Assembly: GCF_040567655.1 (NCBI RefSeq)
Contig: NZ_JBEXAC010000002.1
Location: 1,240,001-1,304,000 of the forward strand
DNA: 64,000 bases
Reading direction: 5' to 3'
Origin: Chitinophaga sp. H8
Lineage (GTDB): Bacteria > Bacteroidota > Bacteroidia > Chitinophagales > Chitinophagaceae
Shown here: one piece after another, positions 18,061-23,948 of the stretch
How the letters are laid out: every line of letters starts with the position of its first letter
Position numbering within the stretch: the stretch's first letter is position 1
Notes under the pieces: generated by a model
Database searches by the model: none
Told to the model about the DNA's origin: nothing
What the model saw: the letters and a program-made list of their open reading frames with translations, nothing else
Position numbers and translations under genes: made by a program

Positions 18061-18546
18061 TTACAAGGTAGCGGGCCAGTTCCAGAACTCATCCCGGTAG
18101 TCGTCTTTCAATGGTTCATCTGTCAGCTGTTCTCCTATGGCTTCCAATTGTTCCTGGCTGAGCTTCCTTTCCAGGTAAGGGAACAACTCCCGCTCTTCAT
18201 ATCTCACATGATTGTCCACCGAATCGGCCAGTATCGCCAGGTCCTTCGGAAGATCTTTGGCACTGCTGCCCGCTAAGGCAGCTATCTGCTTGCTGATATA
18301 TTGATGGTCCAGGATAGCCCGTTGTACCATCTTGTCGGATAGCGGCGCAAATAATACCGCTTCCTCCTGCCGGAAATGCGATTGCAAACAATGCGTCCAG
18401 AAGTATTCCACATACTGCCGGATACGTTCCCCCGCTACATTCTTCTTAATTCCCTGTCTTATTTTCCAGCAGAAAAGCAGGCTGAAATGATGTTCTCTGG
18501 AGAAGGTAAGGATGCTCTCATGCCGCTTGAGTGGTTTAGTTGCCAT
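18061..18546 (-). CDS. Hemerythrin-like domain protein
   Basis: Cytoplasmic protein of 161 aa with a hemerythrin/HHE four-helix bundle. The probable diiron ligands are H-E-H pairs in REHHFSLLF, HFRQEEAVLF, ILDHQYI and DNHVRYEERELFPYLE. Such proteins bind oxygen or nitric oxide or protect iron centres. No partner domain is present. It is a single-gene unit on the minus strand, 99 bp before the CNNM gene start. Confidence 0.85.
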   Translation of the reverse strand: MATKPLKRHESILTFSREHHFSLLFCWKIRQGIKKNVAGERIRQYVEYFWTHCLQSHFRQEEAVLFAPLSDKMVQRAILDHQYISKQIAALAGSSAKDLPKDLAILADSVDNHVRYEERELFPYLERKLSQEQLEAIGEQLTDEPLKDDYRDEFWNWPATL

Positions 18547-18807
18547 AGTCTTATAGGTTTAAGATAAAGGCGATGCGCGCTTTTACAGGAACAAAGTTAC
18601 TACATTTATGAATAATAAAGGATGTTTATGTCTTTTATAGAATAGCACTTTATAGTAATACTACCGGTAGCAGATTTTACTGAACCCTGGATTTTATAGG
18701 TGATCAGGTTAATTTGCGGAATAGTGTCTCACTTTTTGAAAAGCTCCCTGCTGATCTTTCCGTCAGGAATTTGTACTTTGAACAGCAGAACAAAATATTT
18801 CCTCCTC

Positions 18808-19791
18808 ATGCGTATCCCATTTGAACAGCTTAAACAGGAGTTTAAGAGAGTATTGTTAAAGTTGTCTTTTCCGCAAGAAAAGGCGGAAGCCTGTGCCCGT
18901 ATCTTTGCTGCCAATAGCAGGGACGGTGTGTACTCTCACGGGCTGAACCGTTTCCCTGTTTTTGTGGAGTACGTGCAAAAAGGATTGATTCATGGAGATG
19001 CGGAGCCGGTATTAATAGAAACGATTGGGGCTATAGAGCGATGGGATGGGCAGTATGCCCCTGGGATGTATAACGCCTCCTTGTGCATGGACCGGGCGAT
19101 AGCATTGGCAAAAACACATGGGATTGGTTGTGTGGCGGTAAAAAATACCAATCACTGGATGCGTGGTGGTACATACGGCTGGCAGGCTGCAGAGGCAGGT
19201 TGTATTGGTATTTGTTTTACGAATACATTGGCCAATATGCCCGCCTGGGGTGGTATGAATCCGGTATTGGGTAATAATCCGCTGGTAATTGCGGTACCGC
19301 GTGCCGGAGGGCATGTAGTGCTGGATATGGCGATGTCGCAGTTTTCTTATGGGAAGTTGCAGGAGTATGAATTGAAGAAAGCACCATTACCGCTTCCGGG
19401 AGGATATGATGAACAGGGAAACCTGAGCACAGACCCGGTTGCTATCCGCAATACAAAACGTACCCTGCCTGTTGGTTTCTGGAAAGGTTCCGGACTGTCT
19501 ATGATCCTGGATGTGATGGTGGTAGCACTCAGCGGAGGCCGCTCTACAGCACAGATCACCAGTGGAGTAGATGAAGTGGGATTATCACAATGTTTTATCT
19601 GCCTGCACCAGCCGGATATGCACGAAGGGTTGATAGAAGAGATTATAAATTTTACAAAAAGCAGTACACCTGCTGAGCCGGGCGGGCAAGTAACCTATCC
19701 CGGAGAGCGCACCCTGCAAACCCGTCTTAAAAACGAGGCGGAAGGTATACCGGTGAATGAAACAATATGGCAACAGGTGAAAAATATGTAA
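18808..19791 (+). CDS. Ldh/YiaK family NAD(P)-dependent oxidoreductase
   Basis: Oxidoreductase of 327 aa from ATG 18808. An in-frame GTG at 18700 would add an unsupported 36-residue leader, and 327 aa is close to the YiaK length. The family reduces 2-keto acids (malate, lactate, 2,3-diketo-gulonate) and has its own fold unrelated to Rossmann enzymes. Recognisable blocks are DGVYSHGLNRFPVFVEYVQK with the catalytic-region His, AIALAKTHGIGCVAVKNTNH, GIGICFTNTLANMPAWGG-like text, GNNPLVIAVPR and DMAMSQFSYGKLQEY. The sequence is closest in feel to 2,3-diketo-L-gulonate reductase. The substrate is not proven, and no pathway neighbours are present. Confidence 0.85.
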   Translation: MRIPFEQLKQEFKRVLLKLSFPQEKAEACARIFAANSRDGVYSHGLNRFPVFVEYVQKGLIHGDAEPVLIETIGAIERWDGQYAPGMYNASLCMDRAIALAKTHGIGCVAVKNTNHWMRGGTYGWQAAEAGCIGICFTNTLANMPAWGGMNPVLGNNPLVIAVPRAGGHVVLDMAMSQFSYGKLQEYELKKAPLPLPGGYDEQGNLSTDPVAIRNTKRTLPVGFWKGSGLSMILDVMVVALSGGRSTAQITSGVDEVGLSQCFICLHQPDMHEGLIEEIINFTKSSTPAEPGGQVTYPGERTLQTRLKNEAEGIPVNETIWQQVKNM

Positions 19792-19859
19792 CCCTGATAA
19801 CGGAGCTAACGCAAGAAAAAAGGAGCTGGCTACACGAAGTAGACAGCTCCTGGTATTTG

Positions 19860-20960
19860 CTATTTCTGGGGAACAAATATCTGACGTAACTGGTCTATTA
19901 ATACACCATTACCATTTACACTGATGTTGGTAATCTTTTCTGCGATCTTCTCCACATATTCCATCTCCTTCAGTTTGAACAGCATAGGATTATCCTCCAT
20001 CAATTTGGCGGTATTTAACAAACTACGGGTGCTGGCCGTTTCTTCCCTTCGCATGATGATATTGGACTGTGCCTTTTTTTCGGCGATCAATACCTGGTTC
20101 ATGATTTCTTTCATTTCACCGGGCAAAATAATATCACGGATACCGAAACCGGTAATGGTTACACCCAGCTGTGCGGCAGCAACACTCACCGCTTCCAGGA
20201 TATAAGGGCTTAAGGTGTCTTTCTTTTCCAGTAATTCATCAAATCCAAGTCCTGCAATATATTCCCGCAGTGCTAACTGGAAGAGGATATATAACTGGCG
20301 CTCATAGTCCTTGTTCTGCAACAATGCTTTTTCAATATCGGCCACTTTATACTGTGCCCAGGCATTAATACGCAATGCTGCTTTATCCCTGGTCAGTATT
20401 TCCTGCCCGTTGATTTCTACCTGCAACTGGCGGATATCTACCTTACCTACATAAACAGGGATATTGTTTTTCCACCAGTAGTATACCCCTCCGGGCAATA
20501 CCTGTACATATTTACCATCTACGAACAGCAATGCCATTTCGTGGTTTTCCACAACATAGCTGCGCACGTAAGGTGCCAGCATTTTATGAGACAGGGTAGC
20601 CCGGTCTATGTCTTCGGTAATATCAGCTTTGCTGATATCTGCGCGGACAAATGTATACCTGATCACGCTTTCCCAATAGGGATAACGACCGGCAGTTAAT
20701 ACCTGCTTCAGTAACCCATTTTCATATTGCAGTACAATTTCAGTATCTGCTACCTCTACTACATGCAACAACCCGGTTAAGGCGGCATCTGCTAAGAGGA
20801 TGTTCAGTTCGCAGGGGGCATAGAAAGGTTTGGTAGTATCATACACTTCCATTTTTTCACCAGGCATTAACCAATACCTGCCTGCTTTGACTGCATGGTG
20901 GTAAACACCCCGCTTAAATACCAGGCCAACCTGATAAGCGTTGACCAGAACTCTTTTCAT
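19860..20960 (-). CDS. Slipin-family SPFH/Band 7 protein
   Basis: Protein of 366 aa with an SPFH/Band 7 domain at about 130-300 (RSYVVENHEMALLFVDGKYV, ALRINAWAQYKVADIEKALL, VTITGFGIRDIILPGEMKEI). A helical C-terminal segment follows (VLIAEKKAQSNIIMRREETA). The N-terminal 120 residues form a second, related beta-rich part (YQVGLVFKRGVYHHAVKAGR). No clear membrane helix is visible, so it may be membrane-peripheral. SPFH proteins organise membrane microdomains and often regulate proteases, but the role of this slipin is unknown. The gene stands alone. Confidence 0.85.
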   Translation of the reverse strand: MKRVLVNAYQVGLVFKRGVYHHAVKAGRYWLMPGEKMEVYDTTKPFYAPCELNILLADAALTGLLHVVEVADTEIVLQYENGLLKQVLTAGRYPYWESVIRYTFVRADISKADITEDIDRATLSHKMLAPYVRSYVVENHEMALLFVDGKYVQVLPGGVYYWWKNNIPVYVGKVDIRQLQVEINGQEILTRDKAALRINAWAQYKVADIEKALLQNKDYERQLYILFQLALREYIAGLGFDELLEKKDTLSPYILEAVSVAAAQLGVTITGFGIRDIILPGEMKEIMNQVLIAEKKAQSNIIMRREETASTRSLLNTAKLMEDNPMLFKLKEMEYVEKIAEKITNISVNGNGVLIDQLRQIFVPQK

Positions 20961-21270
20961 TGTTTTAGTTTTTAAAATTTCAAATTATAAAAGCCGGTGC
21001 CATTGCCATTTAGTATACACGGAAACAGATTTCAATGACGGGAAGTGTAGCAGTGATATTACTTTTACAGTGCTATCCACTGTTAAAACAGCTGGTCAGT
21101 ACTACCTGCCATGATCATTTTTACACCTGCTTGCGGAGTGCTTGCCAAATTGATATAAACAATACGGACATTGTTTCATCTCGGCAGCTAACGCCGGCTT
21201 TTAAAGTGAGCGCCATTTTTAAGGAAGTAGCGCATACTTCCGGAGCATAACCGTTATGCATCTCTTGCTT
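20961..21270. other. Non-coding stretch between slipin gene and tRNA remnants
   Basis: The AT-rich first 40 bp are probably the slipin promoter region. The short open frames here (for example 21035-21250) show no coding character or recognisable domain. I see no other feature. Confidence 0.5.
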
Positions 21271-21332
21271 TGAAGAGGCAGGATTCGAACCTGCATATGT
21301 TATCCGTTGCTCTACCCCTGAGCTACAGGCTT
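21271..21332 (-). pseudogene. tRNA remnant A (deleted anticodon arm)
   Basis: Read on the minus strand this has a perfect D arm (GCTCAGGGGTAGAGC, 21309-21323) and a perfect T arm (GCAGG-TTCGAAT-CCTGC, 21278-21294). Only 14 nt lie between them, where a tRNA needs about 23, so no anticodon stem can form. The acceptor strands AAGCCTG and CTCTTCA do not pair. It is therefore a broken or chimeric tRNA. Confidence 0.6.
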
Positions 21333-21405
21333 TCACCCGGAAGGATTCGAACCTTCGACGCACAGAATCGTGGTGGGCACGCCTCCATTGCTGCAATAGC
21401 ATACA
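21333..21405 (-). pseudogene. tRNA remnant B (3' half of a tRNA)
   Basis: On the minus strand this has a perfect T arm (GAAGG-TTCGAAT-CCTTC, 21340-21356) followed by a plausible 3' acceptor strand CGGGTGA (21333-21339). The matching 5' strand TCACCCG is not found upstream, and no regular anticodon arm can be drawn (CCAC-GATTCT-GTGC leaves a 6-nt loop). It abuts remnant A with no spacer. Confidence 0.5.
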
Positions 21406-21502
21406 GCTAATGATCATTACTGCACTGCAGGGCTATACAGAAACCCATGCCTGGTTTGCAACAACAGGTATGTGCCCATCTTCCCGTTAAGGAAGCTCTT
21501 GC

Positions 21503-21520
21503 GTTAATGCATGCATTAAC
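21503..21520. repeat. 18-bp perfect palindrome beside tRNA-Tyr
   Basis: GTTAATGCATGCATTAAC is a perfect 18-bp palindrome ending 1 bp before the encoded CCA end of tRNA-Tyr. It has no poly-T tail. It could be an integration or resolution site, an RNA processing hairpin, or a protein site. Confidence 0.6.
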
Positions 21521-21521
21521 C

Positions 21522-21608
21522 TGGTGTGAGTGGTAAGATTCGAACTTACTATGTCCTTAGACGATGGTTTTACAGACCATTGCGACACGCCAGCTTCGCC
21601 GCACTCAC
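21522..21608 (-). tRNA. tRNA-Tyr (GTA)
   Basis: A class II tRNA cloverleaf can be drawn by hand: acceptor GTGAGTG/CACTCAC, D arm GCGA/TCGC, anticodon arm ATGGT-CTGTAAA-ACCAT (anticodon GTA), a long variable arm (CGTCTAAGGACATA) and T arm GTAAG-TTCGAAT-CTTAC. Discriminator A and an encoded CCA follow (21525-21522). Position 8 is C, not the nearly universal U, which is unusual and may mean weak or decaying function. Confidence 0.85.
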
Positions 21609-21669
21609 ATTGATTTTACAACTGTTCAATCACACTGGTTCTGATTTTTAAACTGCAAGTTGTAAATAG

Positions 21670-21742
21670 TTGTCCTGGCTGGAATTGAACCAGCAACCCA
21701 CTGCGTATAAGGCAGTTGCGCTAACCATTGCGCTACAGGACA
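21670..21742 (-). tRNA. tRNA-Ile (TAT anticodon)
   Basis: A regular cloverleaf: acceptor TGTCCTG/CAGGACA, D arm GCGC/GCGC, anticodon arm ACTGC-CTTATAC-GCAGT, variable loop GGGTT and T arm GCTGG-TTCAATT-CCAGC, discriminator A, and no encoded CCA. The anticodon TAT reads AUA directly. Most bacteria read AUA with a lysidine-modified CAT tRNA, so this is a less common type, seen also in phages and some bacterial lineages. It lies 61 bp upstream of tRNA-Tyr on the same strand. Confidence 0.85.
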
Positions 21743-21784
21743 AACGGTGTTAACAGTATTGACTAAACGCTAATTGATATGCAC

Positions 21785-21821
21785 AAAAAATCCCGGTTGT
21801 ATGATGCAACCGGGATTTTTT
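21785..21821 (-). terminator. Strong bidirectional-looking terminator upstream of the tRNA pair
   Basis: The arms AAAAAATCCCGGTTG (21785-21799) and CAACCGGGATTTTTT (21807-21821) pair over 15 bp with a 7-nt loop. It has A and T tracts on both sides, so it works on either strand. It would end minus-strand transcripts coming from 21.8-22.0 kb. Confidence 0.8.
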
Positions 21822-21829
21822 ATTCCTGC

Positions 21830-21850
21830 AACATAAGCAGTGCTTATGTT
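21830..21850. repeat. Hairpin AACATAAGC/GCTTATGTT
   Basis: A perfect 9-bp stem with a 3-nt loop, 9 bp after the terminator. It has no U tract. It is probably part of a structured minus-strand RNA that ends at 21785. Confidence 0.55.
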
Positions 21851-21885
21851 AGGACATGCCCCGGTTGATCATCATCGCGATACTG

Positions 21886-21910
21886 CATAAAATGCTGGTA
21901 GCATTTTATG
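21886..21910. repeat. Hairpin CATAAAATGCT/AGCATTTTATG
   Basis: A perfect 11-bp stem with a 3-nt loop (GGT). Together with 21830-21850 and the terminator it makes three consecutive hairpins, which suggests a structured small RNA on the minus strand from about 21950 to 21785. Confidence 0.55.
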
Positions 21911-22014
21911 GATACCTGTTGATCATGCCTGATTGTAAAGCGTATATATCTTAATGTCACTTAGTACATTGTTTTTAGTATTAAAAAGATGTCTGGTATA
22001 AATGTTTTACAGCA

Positions 22015-22043
22015 CAAAAAAGCCCCGCAATCTCTTGCGGGGC
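22015..22043 (-). terminator. Rho-independent terminator of the minus-strand small unit
   Basis: On the minus strand GCCCCGCAA (22043-22035) and TTGCGGGGC (22030-22022) pair over 9 bp with a 4-nt loop, followed by TTTTTT. It closes the short unit that carries the Cys-rich mini-ORF. Confidence 0.85.
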
Positions 22044-22067
22044 CTGTGTTATATCGAATTAGTTATA

Positions 22068-22166
22068 TCAACTTATTCTGCAGCATAACATGCCCCCGCA
22101 ATCAGGATAGCTTTCTGTAAAGCAAATCCGGTTGGTGAGAATAGTATGTAATTGTATACGTTGCAT
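22068..22166 (-). CDS. Putative 32-aa Cys-rich peptide (small ORF)
   Basis: A 32-residue frame starts at ATG 22166, about 24 nt after a predicted transcription start, and ends 25 nt before a strong terminator. The peptide has four Cys (15, 23, 28, 29), including the cluster PDCGGMLCC. There is no homology I recognise, and the promoter-ORF-terminator layout is the only support. The transcript could equally be a small RNA of about 175 nt. A second frame without an ATG (ending IAGACYAAE) overlaps it. Confidence 0.3.
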   Translation of the reverse strand: MQRIQLHTILTNRICFTESYPDCGGMLCCRIS

Positions 22167-22196
22167 GTTTACTGTTTTGTGATTTTTTTAACGGTG

Positions 22197-22229
22197 CAAA
22201 GATGTGATTATTTTTTTGATATATACAAA
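22197..22229 (-). promoter_or_regulatory. Bacteroidota-type promoter of the minus-strand small unit
   Basis: On the minus strand TTTG (22229-22226) is followed after 21 bp by CATCTTTG (22204-22197), one change from the -7 consensus TAnnTTTG. Transcription would start near 22190, 24 nt before the mini-ORF. Confidence 0.5.
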
Positions 22230-22370
22230 TTTTTGAAAAATATTTTTTTAATAACATGATCGTATTATAACGTAAACGAGCATATTAAAATTGCAAATTG
22301 GCATTAATGACTTTGTTGTCTTTAAATCAGAAAATACTCATGAGGTACCATATGTCAGCAATCAGGCAAC

Positions 22371-22392
22371 GTGGGGCAATTATGCCACACAG
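22371..22392. repeat. Dyad element, copy 1 (GTGG-N10-CCAC)
   Basis: GTGGGGCAATTATGCCACAC plus AG recurs at 23751-23772 in the same orientation with 20 of 22 bases identical. Both copies keep the dyad GTGG-N10-CCAC. The two copies bracket the 64-aa and 251-aa genes. Confidence 0.55.
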
Positions 22393-22440
22393 GTACCCGG
22401 TATCGTATGTGAAGTGGGCGGGGCGTGCATTGAAGTATGC

Positions 22441-22517
22441 TTAAAGCATAGTTAAAGCATAGTTAGAGCATAGTTAAAGCATAGATAGAGCATGGATAGA
22501 GTATGAATAGAGCATAA
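22441..22517. repeat. Seven 11-bp tandem repeats (TTAAAGCATAG)
   Basis: Seven head-to-tail 11-mers: TTAAAGCATAG twice, TTAGAGCATAG, TTAAAGCATAG, ATAGAGCATGG, ATAGAGTATGA, ATAGAGCATAA. A weaker eighth unit may precede them. The period equals one helical turn, as in iterons or cooperative operator arrays. The array ends 5 bp before the stop of the 64-aa gene. Confidence 0.8.
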
Positions 22518-22521
22518 AAGG

Positions 22522-22716
22522 CTATACCATGATTTCATACAGAAGGTTTGCATCAAAACCTGTATACTCACAAAATTCTGCTACGGTTACAAAGCCGCCT
22601 CTTTTTTTACCATGCTTTTCGCGGATCTTTTGGAGTAATCTCCTTGCTGTACGGCCTTTGTAGCCGGTTAATATTTCAACGTCTTTGCTATATACTACTG
22701 CACGTTTGATGTTCAT
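22522..22716 (-). CDS. Small basic DNA-binding-like protein (64 aa)
   Basis: The protein has 64 residues and is basic, with two helix-rich blocks: KDVEILTGYKGRTARRLLQK, which reads like a recognition helix region, and VTVAEFCEYTGFDANLLYEI. I do not recognise a named family. From memory, short proteins of this type recur in Bacteroidota genomes. I infer a DNA-binding or excisionase-like role, not a proven one. It is divergent from the 251-aa gene (223-bp shared control region with a TACTTTC/GAAAGTA inverted repeat at 22793-22820). Its 3' end abuts the 11-bp repeats. Confidence 0.7.
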   Translation of the reverse strand: MNIKRAVVYSKDVEILTGYKGRTARRLLQKIREKHGKKRGGFVTVAEFCEYTGFDANLLYEIMV

Positions 22717-22939
22717 TTTGTACCATTTTTTCCGTTTTAGACCGCTTTTGGCCTATTTGGCCTTTTCGTTTTGTGTGAAAAACAGGCTGAACTACTTTCG
22801 TTCTATCAGTACTGAAAGTACAGAATTTTAGCGAATTGACCGACTGCAGCGGAAGAAGAAAAAAGATTTTGTGCGGCAGCCAGAAACGGGCATGGCTTTA
22901 AATAAACGCCTTATTACTAAAAAAAATAAATTAATGACT

Positions 22940-23695
22940 ATGGCTAAGCAAAGTGGATTAGTTCAGTTTGAAGGTACTATAGGAAATATTACCTTTTTTA
23001 AAACAAATGACGGCTTTAAGGCCCGTCAAAAAGGGGGGATTAGCAAAACCCGCATGAAGACAGATCCCGCTTTTGAAAGAACACGGGAAAACTGGGCCGA
23101 ATTTGGCCGCGCAGGAAAAGCAGGTAAGCTGTTGCGTAATGCTTACGCTTCCCTGATAAAGCAGGTGGCTGATAAGCAGATTATGAGACGGCTTATCCGC
23201 GAAATGGTTAAAGTGGTCAAGGCAGATGCTATCAACATCAGAGGGGCCAGAAATGTAATGGATGGTGAAACGGCATTGCTGCAAGGCTTTGAGTTTAACC
23301 AGCACAGCCCGCTAAGCACTGCGCTGAAACTTAACACTGTCAATACGATAGACCGTGCTACCGGCACACTACAGGTGGATGTACCTGCTATTGTACCAGG
23401 TACGGATATCGTATACCCCACGGAAGCTACACATTTTGTGATCTCCATTGCAGGGGCAGAAGTTGACTTTGAAAGTGGCAGATTTGTCAGCACCATAGCA
23501 GATAGTGGTATGCTGTCTGTTACAGATGCACTGGTGCCGGCCATCCAGCTACATACACAGGTAACAGCGGCAAGTACGCATCCTTTGTTCCTGGCACTGG
23601 GCATCGCCTTTTTCCAGGATGTCAATGGTGCGGCATACCCGCTGAATAATGGCGCCTATAATGCGTTTCAACTGGTAATGGTATCAGGACAATAA
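22940..23695 (+). CDS. Unrecognised 251-aa Bacteroidota protein (MAKQSG type)
   Basis: Start chosen at ATG 22940, because the open frame to 22871 needs a GTG and adds a poorly structured leader. The protein begins MAKQSGLVQFEGTIGNITFF, followed by a basic, Gly-rich block (KARQKGGISKTRMKTDPAFE) and RTRENWAEFGRAGKAGKLLR. A helical basic middle part (about 80-125) leads to a C-terminal half that looks all-beta (about 135-251). There is no signal peptide or membrane helix. I recall similar N-termini in other Bacteroidota hypothetical proteins but know of no function. A nucleic-acid-binding or virion-like structural role is possible. The neighbours are the divergent 64-aa gene and a replication-like gene 253 bp downstream. 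Confidence 0.8.
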   Translation: MAKQSGLVQFEGTIGNITFFKTNDGFKARQKGGISKTRMKTDPAFERTRENWAEFGRAGKAGKLLRNAYASLIKQVADKQIMRRLIREMVKVVKADAINIRGARNVMDGETALLQGFEFNQHSPLSTALKLNTVNTIDRATGTLQVDVPAIVPGTDIVYPTEATHFVISIAGAEVDFESGRFVSTIADSGMLSVTDALVPAIQLHTQVTAASTHPLFLALGIAFFQDVNGAAYPLNNGAYNAFQLVMVSGQ

Positions 23696-23718
23696 CGGTA
23701 CGTTTTGCCATCAACCGG

Positions 23719-23814
23719 AAACCGGAGCATCGTAAATCCGCTGAGGTGATGTGGAGCAATTATACCACACAGTATAATGGCGCCACTGACACTGATGAGG
23801 TAGTGCTCCGGTTT
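23719..23814 (+). terminator. Possible long-loop terminator after the 251-aa gene
   Basis: AAACCGGAGCA (23719-23729) pairs with TGCTCCGGTTT (23804-23814), an 11-bp perfect stem followed by TCTATTTC. The 74-nt loop contains the second GTGG-N10-CCAC dyad. The long loop makes a plain terminator doubtful, and a structured RNA element is the alternative. Confidence 0.4.
23751..23772. repeat. Dyad element, copy 2 (GTGG-N10-CCAC)
   Basis: GTGGAGCAATTATACCACAC plus AG, 20 of 22 bases identical to 22371-22392 and in the same orientation. It lies 55 bp after the stop of the 251-aa gene, inside the loop of the 23719-23814 hairpin. Confidence 0.55.
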
Positions 23815-23948
23815 TCTATTTCAATAATGTGAATAAAAAGAACTTGCTGTTAACCTCTGGTTAACTCATTTTTTTTGCAATTAAACTTTCTTTTGCAAAC
23901 TGATAATTTATTACTCAATGGTTTGTTTAACCACCAACTTTTTTGAAC

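Larger units (their letters stand above)
21743..22521. other. Gene-poor stretch with hairpins, small RNA-like unit and repeats
   Basis: This 779-bp stretch has no conventional gene. It contains two strong terminators, two further perfect hairpins, the promoter/mini-ORF/terminator unit on the minus strand, a dyad element (22371) that recurs at 23751, and seven 11-bp tandem repeats (22441-22517). The part 22190-22320 is very AT-rich. Confidence 0.6.

Noticed and set aside
21035..21250. 71-codon frame next to the tRNA remnants
   Set aside because: There is no coding signal, and the opposite strand frame runs through tRNA-like sequence.
22441..22517. CRISPR-like array
   Set aside because: The repeat unit is 11 bp with no spacers and no cas genes in the window.
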